Assembly: GCA_017590115.1 (NCBI GenBank)
Contig: JAGGNK010012114.1
Coordinates: 1,878,248-1,942,247 of the forward strand
Source of the DNA: Montifringilla adamsi
Lineage: Eukaryota > Chordata > Aves > Passeriformes > Passeridae
Direction: 5' to 3'
DNA length: 64,000 nucleotides
Position 1 is the first letter of the stretch; the number at the start of each line of letters is the position of its first letter. The notes beneath the pieces were generated by a model. The model made no database searches and had not been told where the DNA came from. It saw only the letters and a list, made by a program, of their open reading frames with translations. Made by a program: the position numbers and the translations under genes. Below are positions 37,101 through 48,269 of this stretch, piece after piece.

Positions 37101-39278
37101 AAAATTTTTAAAGTACCTTTAAAAATGAGACTTTTGGAGACAAACAGTAGACTGATAGTTCTGTTATCCTCTCCTTTATCTCCTTTAGTCCATGATCCCT
37201 CAGTGCGGTGCTACTTCTTGTCTGCTTTCTTTATGAACTTTTTTCAGTGTTTTAAAGCTGTATAGCTGTATAGATGTCAAGGCCAAATGCCCAGTAAGTG
37301 GGATTTAAATTTTAAGTTCTTCAGCTTTCCTCTGAGATGTTAGATGATAAATATGGTAATTTGTGGTTGAAGGCTTTATAATGCACATTTACAAAAGCAA
37401 ACAAAACCAAAGCCCTCAATAGATCTTTCCACAATTTTTAAATATACTGTTCTTGTGAGCAGTATGGACATGCAATCAGACACCTGTAATGTCTTGTCCT
37501 GCTTGTTTGACAGCAGACTCAGAATCTTACCTCATTTACTTTTCTTCAGTATCAAGTGACCTGCTGTGATACCAGAAACCAATTGGTTTTGTAAAATTGG
37601 TAATAATGATGACATTTTTTTTTTCCCCTGGGGCATGCATCACAATAAAGTGTTCTCTCTTCAGTTTAATTCTGTATGCTCAAAATTCCTTAACAGTACC
37701 AAACAGAAAAAAAGAAGGAATGTATGTCATGCTAACTAGAAACAATTCTGGCTTGGGGATGCTCATGGGGTTTTTCTAGCTCATCAGCCAATGCTGAGTC
37801 AGTGAAGCATGTTATTTGTTCTGTTGAATTCTTGGCACATGCTCATGATGAATGTGAAAAGTTGTCTTCCTCTTTTTAAATAAATAGGAAAACACTGCAA
37901 GGAGTAAGTGAGCAGATTATAGATAAATAGTAGGGTTTTATGTCTGTTTGTGGGAACAACAACATGGAATCATAAACAGACCTCATTTTCTGATTCACTA
38001 TTTCACAACCAGATTTTGGTATTATGCAATCCAGGAAAAGAAAAGAATGGAATTATCTTCCAATGTGCACAAGGACAGGAGAGAGAAGAAGCCTAGGAGA
38101 TGAAAAGAAAAATAGAGGCTATTAAAAGAACTAAACTCCAGTTTATATCTGTCAGGGAAGAGAGTTGTGAGATGAGTGTCAACAGTCCCAGCCCATCTCA
38201 GCCTCTTTTTATTCAAGAAAACATATGCAGAACTTTCTCCTGAATTTGAAATAAAACAAATGATTTTGTGAGGGAGATATTAATGATGAAGTATATTTTG
38301 TAGTCCAGAAAACCAGAAAAGAGCTTGAATATTTTATCTCTTTCTTCTTGTCTTTACTTGGTGAACTCTAAAGCAAGCAAAAGAACTGCATGAAAATATT
38401 GCATGGTATTTCTGATGTCAAACACTCAAGTGATAAAGAAGGCAAATGAATTCTTGAAATAATTAATTTTTTTCTGTGACATTATAATCCACATAGCTAA
38501 ATATTCTAGTTTCTGAAAAACAGTGAAATTAAAGCGGTGAGAATGATTATAATGAAGGGACAAGTAGCATAGATGTTGAATGAGGCAGAATATCTGATGC
38601 CAATTAATATTCGCATTGGTATAATCCTACTTTCTTCCCTCAACTAATATGAAGGATGAAAAATATTTCTCTTTCTTTGGAGCACAAAACTGGTTAAGAG
38701 GTGTAAAAGATGTCCTAATCATAAGTTGTGCCTGAATTCAACACAGAGAATGTCTTTTTTTAAAGACTGTAATGTGAACATACTAAATGAGGATCCTCAT
38801 GCTGGCAAGTCACGAGCTCTATGAAGTTTTTCTTGCTTCATATAGTGGTTTAAGAGAGTGATGAAAGTACTGATTTTGTTTATCCGTGCAATGGTCAGCA
38901 TGATAGGAGAATGTCATTAATATCTCCTAAGATGGCAGTCAAAGGTAGACCATGTGAACTGCAAAAAAAATATTTTCAATCTTATTTTGCTGACCAGTGA
39001 ATTAAAAAATATAGATATGCCACCTCAATTCCTGCATACAATGATTATGAATCTCTCAAAAAAATTTTGTGTAAATATTTTGGGGCTCATCAGCAGGGTA
39101 GTAGAGTTTTGAATCATCCCTTTATTGAGCCCAGTGTACAACTATGACATAGACTGCAAGCTGCTATCTCACTTACCTATTTACAACTGCTTAGGAAATA
39201 AAATACAACTTTTAAGTGGGATCCTTTTCTGCTGTTCAGAGCCATTACATTAAAGAAATACTCAAAGCATCAGCTAAG

Positions 39279-39338
39279 TATAAAAACATAAATCAAGTTG
39301 ACATCAATGAGACATAAAAACATAAATCAAACTGACAT
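39279..39338. repeat. Near-perfect 26-bp direct repeat
   Basis: The word 'ataaaaacataaatcaa' followed by a 'tgacat' end occurs at 39280-39304 and again at 39314-39338, period 34 bp, differing at two bases. It is a small local duplication. Confidence 0.8.
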
Positions 39339-39511
39339 GACTTAAATTACAGTACATATACATGAAGCCTTAGACTGATTGTAATTCTGAGATGTGTTTT
39401 TTCTAAATAAAAGGAATTAAGGAGATATGATGGCATAAAGTTTCAGTAGGCAGGAGACTGGGAGGCACATACAGAGTATATACCTATATCTGTTTTCTCT
39501 TCACAGATACC

Positions 39512-39527
39512 TTTTTTTTTTTTTTTT
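39512..39527. repeat. Poly(T) run, 16 T
   Basis: T16 about 35 bp before the CR1 end. It might be the tail of an unrecognised minus-strand retroposon, but no body is recognisable. Confidence 0.8.
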
Positions 39528-39561
39528 CTGTTGGCTCATGGCAGGTCCAAACCAACCATTT

Positions 39562-39631
39562 TTTGAATTTGGAAGGGATCTTTAGTTTGAATTGGAAGGG
39601 ATCTTTGGTTTGAATTGGAAGGGATCTTTAG
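39562..39631. repeat. Triplicated CR1 3' terminus
   Basis: Three tandem copies of 24, 23 and 23 bp begin 'tttgaat' and contain 'ggaagggatcttt', at 39562-39585, 39586-39608 and 39609-39631. The sequence corresponds to the last bases of the CR1 3' end on the minus strand. The usual CR1 tail repeats an 8-bp word, so amplifying this longer terminal unit is unusual. Confidence 0.9.
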
Positions 39632-40140
39632 GTGTCTAGTCCAACCCCCTTGCAATGAGCAGGACATCTTCTACTTGACCAGATTGCTCAGAGATTTGTC
39701 CAATCTGGCCTTGAATATTTCCAGGGATGGGGCATCCACCACCTCTCTGAAATACTGGCAACCTCTGCCAGTATTTCATCATCCTCTCTGTAAAAAAAAA
39801 CTTCCTTTTATACAGTCTGCATCTACCCTCCTTTAGCTCAAAACTATCACCCCTTGTCCTGTCACAACAGGTCCTAAAAGCTTTCTCCCCAATCCTTCTT
39901 TTGAGTCCTCTGTAACTAAAAAAGGCCACAATAAGGTCTCCCTGGGACCTTCTCATCCCCTGGTGAGAAGGCTAACCAATCCCAGCTTTCTTGCCCTTTC
40001 CACAGAGAGGTTTCATCCCTCTGATTATTTTTGTGGCCCTCTTCTGGGCCTGCTGCAACAGGTCTGTGTATTCCCTGTGCTGAGGGCTCCGGAGACAAAT
40101 ACTCCTTTTAGGGTCTCACCAGTGAAGAGAAGGGTGCTTC
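39562..40140 (-). mobile_element. CR1 LINE 3'-end fragment, about 580 bp
   Basis: Reverse complement of a CR1 copy reaching further 5' than most here. Plus-strand landmarks are 'caatctggccttgaatattt' near 39701, 'tatcaccccttgtcctgtca' near 39846, 'ggcctgctgcaacaggtctg' near 40047 and 'agggtctcaccag' near 40109. The upper end lies in the last part of ORF2 (the region before 'tgctgaggactcc' of the family). Small insertions, including an A-tract at 39792-39800, and a local duplication around 'atactggcaacctctgcc' mark decay. The frames of 73-106 codons on both strands are shadows of the element. Confidence 0.94.
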
Positions 40141-43100
40141 TTTGTCCGGATGATAAATGCATCCGTTGGTGCATGGATTTGATAGATTTTTAAAAGAGAA
40201 CATGCCACTCACAATTTATATCATAAGAATCCTTTTTAATTCCCTAGAGTTAGATTTAGTTGTACTTTACCTCTCATTTAAAAAGTGAAAATCATGTGCA
40301 TCTCACTAAAGTTTCATCTACTTATAACAGTGATACTAGCTCAAGGAAAAAATTCTCAAAAAATCCCCTCCAAAATAAAACTACCACTCAATAAAAGCCC
40401 CATGTGACAATTTGTGCTTTTCAATGACATAGTTTTTATTTGATGATTCAACCTAAACAAAACATTCTAAGGAAGCATTGAAATATCTAAAATTCCAGAG
40501 ATACATAGGGTCTTATTAATGCCTTATCATTGGAGTTTTAAAAGTATTGTATTACTTTAATATTGGAAGACCTAGTACTTAAAATTATTTTAGACAGTCC
40601 AGTGGGTAAGTCCAAAGCTCAGAAGGCTTCAATTTCAGTGTCATCTCTGCTTCTCTGTAGAGGTAATTAATTTCTGCTCCTTTCATAGTGTTGCTGCCCT
40701 GCATAGTTATATTATAAACTCTCTGTCGGGAAGGTTGTCTCTTAATAGGCCTCATTTTCTTTAAAGTTATAAAATTATATGGCAAAATCAAGTTTCTGGC
40801 CAAGATATCAATGATCCAATTCAAATGGATGGTGTGTGAGTACTAGTTAAAATGAGATTTTAGGAGAATCATGTGTGCAATGGGACTGTGGCCTGATTGA
40901 ATTTGTATGTTTGCATAAAAGACGTAATCATGCAGGTGCTCTTTTGCTGCAGCCTGTCTCTTGTAAAATTTTCTAAATTCCACTAAGAGTTCATTCACTT
41001 AACCAACAAATGCTTTTGTTCTCAACCACATCTTTGAAAGTGACATGGAAGAATGTTTTTGTCAGAATTTGCTTTGTGAACAAGACTATGTATCTTGAAA
41101 CAAGTTTATCTACAACAGAGGTGGTTTTACTAGAGTTATGACTATGTGTTCTCTTATTCTTTCATTAAAATTAACATCTATTTGCCCTGAAATTCTTTGG
41201 CTTTAAGCAGCTTTCTAAGCTCCAGTACCTATGCAAGGCACATGTTTCTAGAACTGAGAGAAACTGATAAAATACGCATAAAACCATATCTCAGATTATT
41301 TTTTTTTTTATGTCAAGGACCTCTCACACTAAACAATGCCTTCCATTTTAAAACTCAGAGTTGGGAAAAGAGTATGTGCAATAAGGAAGTAATAGATAAA
41401 GATGCACTGCAAGTGTATTTTTTGTTATTTTTGTAATGTAGAAATTATACTAGAGAAAAATAACAAAGACAATCAAGAAGAACATCTGTCATGTACAAAA
41501 CATGAATTATTTTGGGTATTAGATAACTCGTGTACATAATAAATGTGAGGCTTATCCTAATGCTGTGCCATCTGGAATCCAGCCATTTCTATCAGAATGT
41601 TTATTTCCATGTGCTTTTAGCTTTGCTTCACTTTGCACTCTCCTTTCTGAAAGAAATGAACTAAAATTACACTCTCTAAACCTCAGAACGCTGAAAATCT
41701 CTCATGTCTTGCAAATCTGATTGCTGCCCAAATCTAGCCTGTAACCTAGGTTGAAGTGTCCTGGGGTTTGGTAGAATGTTTGCTGGGACGTGGGTGTGTG
41801 ATTGCTGAGAAAATGCAGCAGGTACAATATTAAAAGATGCAACTTTGGCTTTAGGTTGGTATTTTTATTTATACAAAGTATCAGCCTGCACATGTCCTTA
41901 GAGATGTGTCCTCCTATAAGCTTTGAGTTTTCTGGCACAGAAATTCAGTTTAGTTGGTAACAGTCATTATGGTCTGTTCTTATTTCCTTGTAGAAATGAG
42001 TACTCACATAAAACCCAAGGCCTTAATGGCAGGTTTTTGAAGTGGAAAGGGTGAGAATGTATCTTTAGTGGTGAAAGTATCTTTATGCTAAGTTCAACTC
42101 TGTCAAATTCACTTTACCACATTGCAGTTTTTCCACACATTAATATGACACTGGATGTACAATAAATATAAATCAAATTTAAATGTATAACTTTGTGTGA
42201 GGAGAGGAAGAAATATCTGAATACTTATTAAAAGGCCCTGCTGGTAGACTTCTGATCCTTTTAAGAGTTAAAATCACAGAATATTTGTGTTAATTCATGC
42301 TATTGATATAAATTCTCTCCAGAGTTTATGGTAAAGGAGAGCCATGCATTGCTTGGCCTTCCTTCTTAACTTTTTATCCTTTCTAAAACCTACTGAGTCC
42401 TTCTTTGAGAAGAATGCTATTCATATGGTAAGAATATATGTGGATCTCACCTTATAATAACGTGGAATTACCTGTATTACTTTTACTGGCCAGAAAATAG
42501 GCAAAAGTTTTTGTTTTTCGAGAAATTTTCAAACCATGATCACTTTTAATATTTGATGCCTTGGTGTTTTACATCTAGCTTTTATTCTGTTGTCTGGCAA
42601 TAAAAATATAGAAGAGGAGCAAAATAGTTTTTAAAAGTGTTTTCAATTGAAATCAAGATCATAATTCAGACTATAAGTCATCTGAACTTGTGTTCTGCTT
42701 TTCTTTTTAGACATGTCATGTTTCTGATAAATGGTCTAGCTTGTTTACTTTGAGTTCAATTGATTTGCAAATGAGCAAAGATCCAACTTCGGAATTCACC
42801 TTATAAGGGTTATAAAAGTGTTTCCAATTTTTTCTTAAATCACAGAACATTACATTTTCACTTCATACACTTATTTTTTTAGTTCACTGACTCTTATCCC
42901 TTTCCCTTTGGACAAGATGCTTACCAGCAAAATGCCAATTCTGGTTTAACCCTTAATGTATTGACATTCATGTTGATAATTAACGTGATTGAACTGTACC
43001 CTCTTCCATAGCTTCTTAGTAACTGCTTCCTGATTAGGCTCTATCAATTCATAAAACACAAGTGCTGGGTAAAAAGGGGTCACTTTTACATTTTGCACCC

Positions 43101-43339
43101 TTTCTTAATTCCTCTCAGATTTCTCCACAAACAACATTATTATTTTCAGTCTCTGGCGTCACAGACTGGCTTTAGACAGTCCATTCAACTGTGTATTGCT
43201 CACAGTTGTGGCCAAATCACCTCATGTATGATGTTTCATCAATGATATGCACTTTGAATTGTAATCCTTGCTTTTGAATTCACTACAGGTCTCCATATAA
43301 TTTCTCCACGACACTCTTATCTAGTTTGTCTGTCTCTGA

Positions 43340-43620
43340 GTGAAGAAGGGGCCTCAGCTGCTTCCACAATGTGCTCCATCTGCTCTCCTGGAGAAAGCAA
43401 ATTACTTCAAACTTGAATCTCAGCTGTGGTCCAGCTGTCAGCTTCTCCTGCTTGCGGTGCCACAGCGCAGGAGGATCCTGGCAGATCCATCAGTGTTTGT
43501 GCTGATCTCTGTTGCTACCCCATTAATACCAAACTCAATGTGCACCGTGGCCATATTTAGCAAGCCATTAGAAGGTCAAGCACAAAACTAACAATAATTT
43601 GATTTCCAGTGTTGCAGTGT
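43340..43620. promoter_or_regulatory. Candidate conserved non-coding element
   Basis: Repeat-free block of balanced composition with several CAGCTG E-boxes ('cagctgcttcc', 'cagctgtggtccagctgtca') and an A/T-rich core ('gccatatttagcaa' near 43550). An 83-codon plus-strand frame crosses it with no recognised domain. E-box clustering is visible, but regulatory function is inferred. Confidence 0.25.
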
Positions 43621-44450
43621 CTCAGCCATCTGAATAATTAAGCTTTCTGTTACCATCACCAATTTAGTATGGCCAAAATTCACTTATACAACCTCAGCAC
43701 CAAGAGGTTTTCCTCACAGGAGTGACCAAATAGCTGACTACAATCCTGGCAGAGTAGAACCCATACACCTGGAATACATAGCTGGGATAAATCAAATCTT
43801 CGAAAATTACTGAAGTTCTATTATGGCCCTGTGATTTCTCCTTCCGTAGACAAACACTTGAAGGAAGATTGCAGTTCTATTCATGGTTATAGCTCACATT
43901 GACTCTTGACTTGCTGCATATGTCAAGCTTCCTTCTGTCAATGTTAAAATAATTTTTATTAAAATAATTATTCCACAACTGTGGGATTAATTGCAATTAT
44001 TTCAGTAGCACAAGGTTCAGCTCTGAATGGCTTAAGGAATTATTTTGCTAACTCTTTGTTTAATTTAATCTATTTTCATTGCAATCAAGTGATAATGCTT
44101 TGCACTTCAACACTAATAACTTTACATTAACTTACATCTTCAAGCTATATTCTTATTGCTAGGGCTAATTATTTGCCCTTTAATTTTTTTTTTTTAATTT
44201 ATTTTTCTGGTGTAAGGACTGGAAACTGAACAAGTAAATGAAGTGGTGGTAAGTGGAAAATGACCTACAGGAAATGATCCTTTACAGAAAACATCACCAA
44301 GCTGTGAAATCCCCATAGTTAATCTCTCTTCTGTTATTGGCAAAGCAGCCAAAAGTCTGGCAACCTGTTTGACTAACACTTGGCCCTCCTCTGAACACCT
44401 CTCCTTCTTCCCTTCTGGTTTCCAGTCCCCTAAAGAACCGGTCCTAAAAG

Positions 44451-44467
44451 GCAGCACGTGATGCTGC
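44451..44467. repeat. Small palindrome with a CACGTG E-box
   Basis: GCAGCA at 44451-44456 and TGCTGC at 44462-44467 flank CGTGA, so a CACGTG hexamer sits across the left arm. Short, isolated, function unknown. Confidence 0.5.
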
Positions 44468-46039
44468 AATCTTTACTTAGCTTTTGTATGGTAGTTTGTT
44501 GTAAGTGAGGGCACTTGGTGAGAAGGTAGACTTTCTTGGCTGAGGTTATGGCAAGGATAAAGACAGAGATGTGACACTTGCCAGGACAGTGTACTGCTGT
44601 GCTCTATGCATATGTCATCTTAGGGATAGGCTCTGCACCCCAATCAACCTCTTCTTAAAGTTTTTTCTCTTTTTTATAGGTGCCTAGCTGTGTTCAGTTT
44701 AATTTCTGTGTGCTTTGGACACCTGTATTCAGTCACTGGTAGATTCACTTGTCTCAGTTAGAGAAAATAAACTCATGAATTTTCATACAAGCCCATTCCA
44801 TAGACACATGTTTCTGGCCAATCTCTGTGAAAGTGTATGAGGTTTTGTGTCCCTTATATATAAAAAAAAAATTAATTAATTGCTCTCCTTTTCTATCTGT
44901 TACTTTTGAAAATATGTTACTGAGAGAATGAAACTGGCTAAAATGCTTTCCGTACAACATTTTTTTATTCTGGGATGGAAACTTGGAGTATTTAAAAATA
45001 AATTTTTTTAGACTCCAAGCTCTGTACAGATGAATATGATTCATAAGCAGTGCCTGGCTTCACTTCAGAGGAGCTTGGGCACCCGAGAATGGTCTGAGCT
45101 CGGACTGGCCAATTCACTATAGTAAGTATCTAGCTGTGTCTGCAAAACAGCAGGTCATCACTGACCATCAGCAGTGGGGCTTTGAAAGAGTAAGATCAGT
45201 GCAGGAGCACTGGGGCTTGTGTTGCTCTTGTCTTGCTGCTTCTGTGCATCCTGTGGGTGTAAAACCCAGAGACCTCTAATAAATGTATAATGCTGTGCAG
45301 ATTATTTTGGTGCTACCAAAATTATTGTACTAATAACTCTTAAATTTTAGGAGGAAATATTTTTTCTATAGTACTGCTACCTAGCTGCTATTTTTTAAAG
45401 GCATTTATGCATCATTTTCCCCATTCTAAAATATGCCCACAGGTTTCTAAATCTTCCCATCCTGGACAAGACCTTTCCTTCTCTTGATGAAAATATTCAA
45501 CAATGATAAAAATGTTCATGATATAAACTAAGCAGTTTTGCTTATAACTTTCTCAGGAAAGGAATCTCTGTATATCAACAATATTAACTGCTGATTCATT
45601 TAATATAGAAGTAAATGAAACCATTGATTGGAAATGACTGCTTTGTGGAAGTGGTTCTAACAGTCATCTCAATAAAATAGCATTGCTCTGAGAGGTGTTA
45701 ATAAATACAATAATGTTTTTATGTGTTGTTCTGTATAGTCATGCTCATCTTTCTGAATAATGGACTTTTGAGCGAGGCTTCTGCCCCTTAATATTTTGCT
45801 CTTTTCAAATTTCTGGACTTTAACGCTCAGTTTGGAAGTCCTGTATTTTTTATGGGAAATAGACAGTTGAATTTCTTGGCATTTGAGGATCTCATTTATT
45901 TGCTGCAGATCTGTTTGCTAAGCTGAATCTTGAAAACAAAATCACGCAGTCAAAAACTAAAGATTTTTAAGTTGTTTGGATTCAAATTACATTCATGTAA
46001 GTAAGTATAATGAAATGATAGAGTTTTCCATTCTTGATG

Positions 46040-46283
46040 AAGTAAGGGAGGGGATCTACCTTGTATTTCAGGAGTATGGACTTTGTTCCATTCAGGACAC
46101 TGGTTCAGACAGTCTTGTCAGAAACAGTGTTTGATAACAAAGAGGTCCAGAAAGGCTGGACATTAAGAAGGAAATCCTACAGACACAGGAACAGGCTGTC
46201 CCCATGTGCCAAAAGAAGGCTGGTCTGGCTGAACAGGGAGCTTTCACACAAACTCAGGGGAAAAAAAAGAAAGTTTTTGACCT
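46040..46283 (+). mobile_element. CR1 ORF2 fragment, left part split by an LTR
   Basis: In frame on the plus strand this encodes the region after the CR1 endonuclease: DFVPFRTLVQ, then FDNKEVQKGWTLRRK, then RRLVWLNRELSHKLRGKK. These match the family's conserved linker before the reverse transcriptase. It stops at 46283, where the solo LTR begins, and resumes after 46688 with LWNKGQ, exactly where the family continues. The 88-codon frame at 46061-46327 is this fragment read into the LTR. The element was already a fixed CR1 copy when the LTR entered. Confidence 0.9.
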
Positions 46284-46688
46284 TGTCCTGGTCTGGCCAG
46301 GATAGGGTTAACTTTTGCAGCAGCTAGGAGGGGCAAGGCCAGCACCCAGGGGCTATTCCATATCCCCTCACCCATGTGCAGGGGGGTCATGTCTTTCTTC
46401 TGGCTTGCCGGTACGTGCAGTTGGGTGGCACGGGTTTCCACGCAGTGAGCACACTCAGGTGAATTGTTTCCCTTTCTCATACACTTTGGTTTTAGTATTG
46501 TCACTGTTGTTATTTCATTGCTGTTCCCAGTAAACTGTTATTTCAGCCTGTGATCTTTAGCTTTTTGTGCCTCCAGTTCTCATTCCCATCCCAATACAAG
46601 GGAAGGAGAAGAGTGAGCCAGTGGCCAGTGGTCAGGGGTGTTTTCAGGGGAACACTAAACTGGGGAGTACCATTCCTAAATCATGACA
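46284..46688 (+). mobile_element. Solo LTR, avian ERVL-like, inside CR1
   Basis: A 405-bp long terminal repeat begins TGTCCTGG and ends CATGACA, giving the TG...CA termini of retroviral LTRs. It is flanked by a 5-bp target duplication, 'gacct' at 46279-46283 and 'gaact' at 46689-46693 with one substitution. Its start ('ctggccaggatagggttaac') resembles the start of avian ERVL LTRs, and 5-bp duplications fit ERVL. A polyadenylation-like AGTAAA occurs at 46529-46534. No internal gag, pol or env sequence is present, so this is a solo LTR left by recombination between the two LTRs of a provirus. The CR1 reading frame can be followed across the insertion. Confidence 0.9.
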
Positions 46689-47302
46689 GAACTTTGGAAC
46701 AAGGGCAGTCACCTCAGGAATAGTATGAGGATGTTTGGTCATGGAAAGAGAGCTCAATTTGTCCGCTGATAATGAAAGATAATAAAAGATGCTTTTATAA
46801 ATAGAACAACAAACAGAGGACCAAGGAAAATTTCCATCCTTTTCTGGATGCAGAAGACAACGTTATCACCAAGGAAGAGAGAAAGGCTGAAGCACTTAAC
46901 GCTTTCTTTGTCTCAATCTTCAGCAGTAGGAATGGTTATCATGAGGACAGCCAGTTCTCTTAGTTGGTAGACAGTGACTGGGAGCAGACAAGATGCCCTG
47001 TAATCCAGGAGGAGGTAGGTAGTGATCTGCTGGGCCGTTTATACACTCAGAAGTCTCTGGGGGTGAATGGGATTCATCCAAAGGGAGATGGCAGCAGGGG
47101 TCACTAAGCCACTCTCCATAATTTATCATCAGTCCTGGCTCACTGGTGACTGGAGGTTGGCCAGTGTGACATGCACCCACACAATGGGCAAAAGAGGATC
47201 CAGGGAACGAGAGGCCTGACCTCAGGGCCCAGGAGGGTCATGGGGAAATCATCTTGAGTGTGATCACACAGCACATATGGGACAACCAAGGGATCAGGCT
47301 TG
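46689..47302 (+). mobile_element. CR1 ORF2 fragment, right part into reverse transcriptase
   Basis: Continuation of the CR1 copy after the LTR. Plus-strand coding traces, with frameshifts and stops, are LWNKGQ at once after the target duplication, then NNKQRTKENFHP, KAEALNAFF near 46890, GVNGIHPKG near 47063 (the family's 'GPDGIHPRV' at the start of the reverse transcriptase), and a decayed 'DWRLANVTPIYKKG' region near 47150. It ends near 47302 at 'caaccaagggatcaggcttg'. The catalytic Asp-Asp motif and the 3' end are absent, so this copy is internally truncated. Antisense frames at 46920-47349 are shadows. Confidence 0.9.
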
Positions 47303-48252
47303 TTTTTTCCCCCTGATCTTCTGTAAGTCATTGTTACAATTGCATACAAAAAAATCTAATTTAGGATTGTGGAAATACCTGAACTATTCAATTTTTTATT
47401 TTGAGATAAAAAGGCTTTGTGGAGGAGCTGAATTTTATCTGGCCAAGCTCTTTAGTAGGAAAGTGCACATATGTGTATTTAGAGTAAGGATTTCATTGCT
47501 TAATGTAGGTTTTCTTTTACCTAAACATATTATGTCCAACATGATCTTAAAACATTTTGCAAGAGAGATCAAATAAAATTTTTGAGCTGTTTTCAGCAAT
47601 TTGAATCCTTCACCAAATATATTATATTGTGCTACTATTTTCACTTAAACCTAATACTTCTGGTCTGTAGTGTATATGTGGTTTTGCTGTGACAACAAGC
47701 AGAAGCATTTCTCAGAACAAACTGAAATGCTTGCTCTACTCTCTGCCTTCTCTCTACCTCTTTTCTTTCTCCCCCTCTCCTTTATAAGTGGCCAAAATTC
47801 ACTAGAAACAGAGTAGGCTGGGAGAAACCATGAAAAGTGAAGCAATTGCAGCTGTGCTGTTGAGGAAAGGGGTGCTGGATGGCATCTGGCCCCACAGTTC
47901 CCTCACTTCAGCAGGCAGGAATCTCTGAGGATTCTACAGTGGTTTTGGGTTTTGGGGTTTCATTCCCCCTCTGTGCATTTGTCTTGTTTTCTGGTCCCAA
48001 AGACTAATCATTAGGTATTTGAAAAATGTGGACAGCCTGGAAAATGAAGACATGGTAACTAAATTATAAACAGTATTTCTACACCAGCAGTAGCAAGTAA
48101 CTTCCTAACTACTATGTGTAGTGTAAGACTGCATGGAAAGTTAAAATAAAGCACCTTTGTTTCTGGAAGAATATGGATAGAGAGATTTTCACAGTGACTA
48201 GAAAATCTGTGACCTCTGTATTTAGGTATCTGACTTCTGATAATTCACAGAG

Positions 48253-48269
48253 ACTGACTTTTAGTCAGT
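48253..48269. repeat. 17-bp hairpin, 7-bp arms
   Basis: ACTGACT at 48253-48259, TTT, then AGTCAGT at 48263-48269. Perfect but short. Confidence 0.6.

Larger units (their letters stand above)
31811..39561. other. Gene-free stretch of 7.7 kb
   Basis: No exon or interspersed repeat is recognised. Contents are twin palindromes plus a small CpG cluster at 32387-32490, a GC-richer patch at 33880-34170, poly(T) at 36243-36255 and 39512-39527, and a near-duplicate word at 39279-39338. Minus-strand frames of 79-110 codons show no domain. Confidence 0.45.
40141..46039. other. Gene-free stretch of about 6 kb
   Basis: No transposon, exon or RNA gene recognised. A complex block at 43340-43620 and a small hairpin holding an E-box at 44451-44467 are listed separately. 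Remaining frames are short and featureless. Confidence 0.45.

Noticed and set aside
46244..46533. Frames across the LTR on both strands
   Set aside because: They span the CR1-LTR junction or the LTR itself. No retroviral protein is present, since it is a solo LTR.
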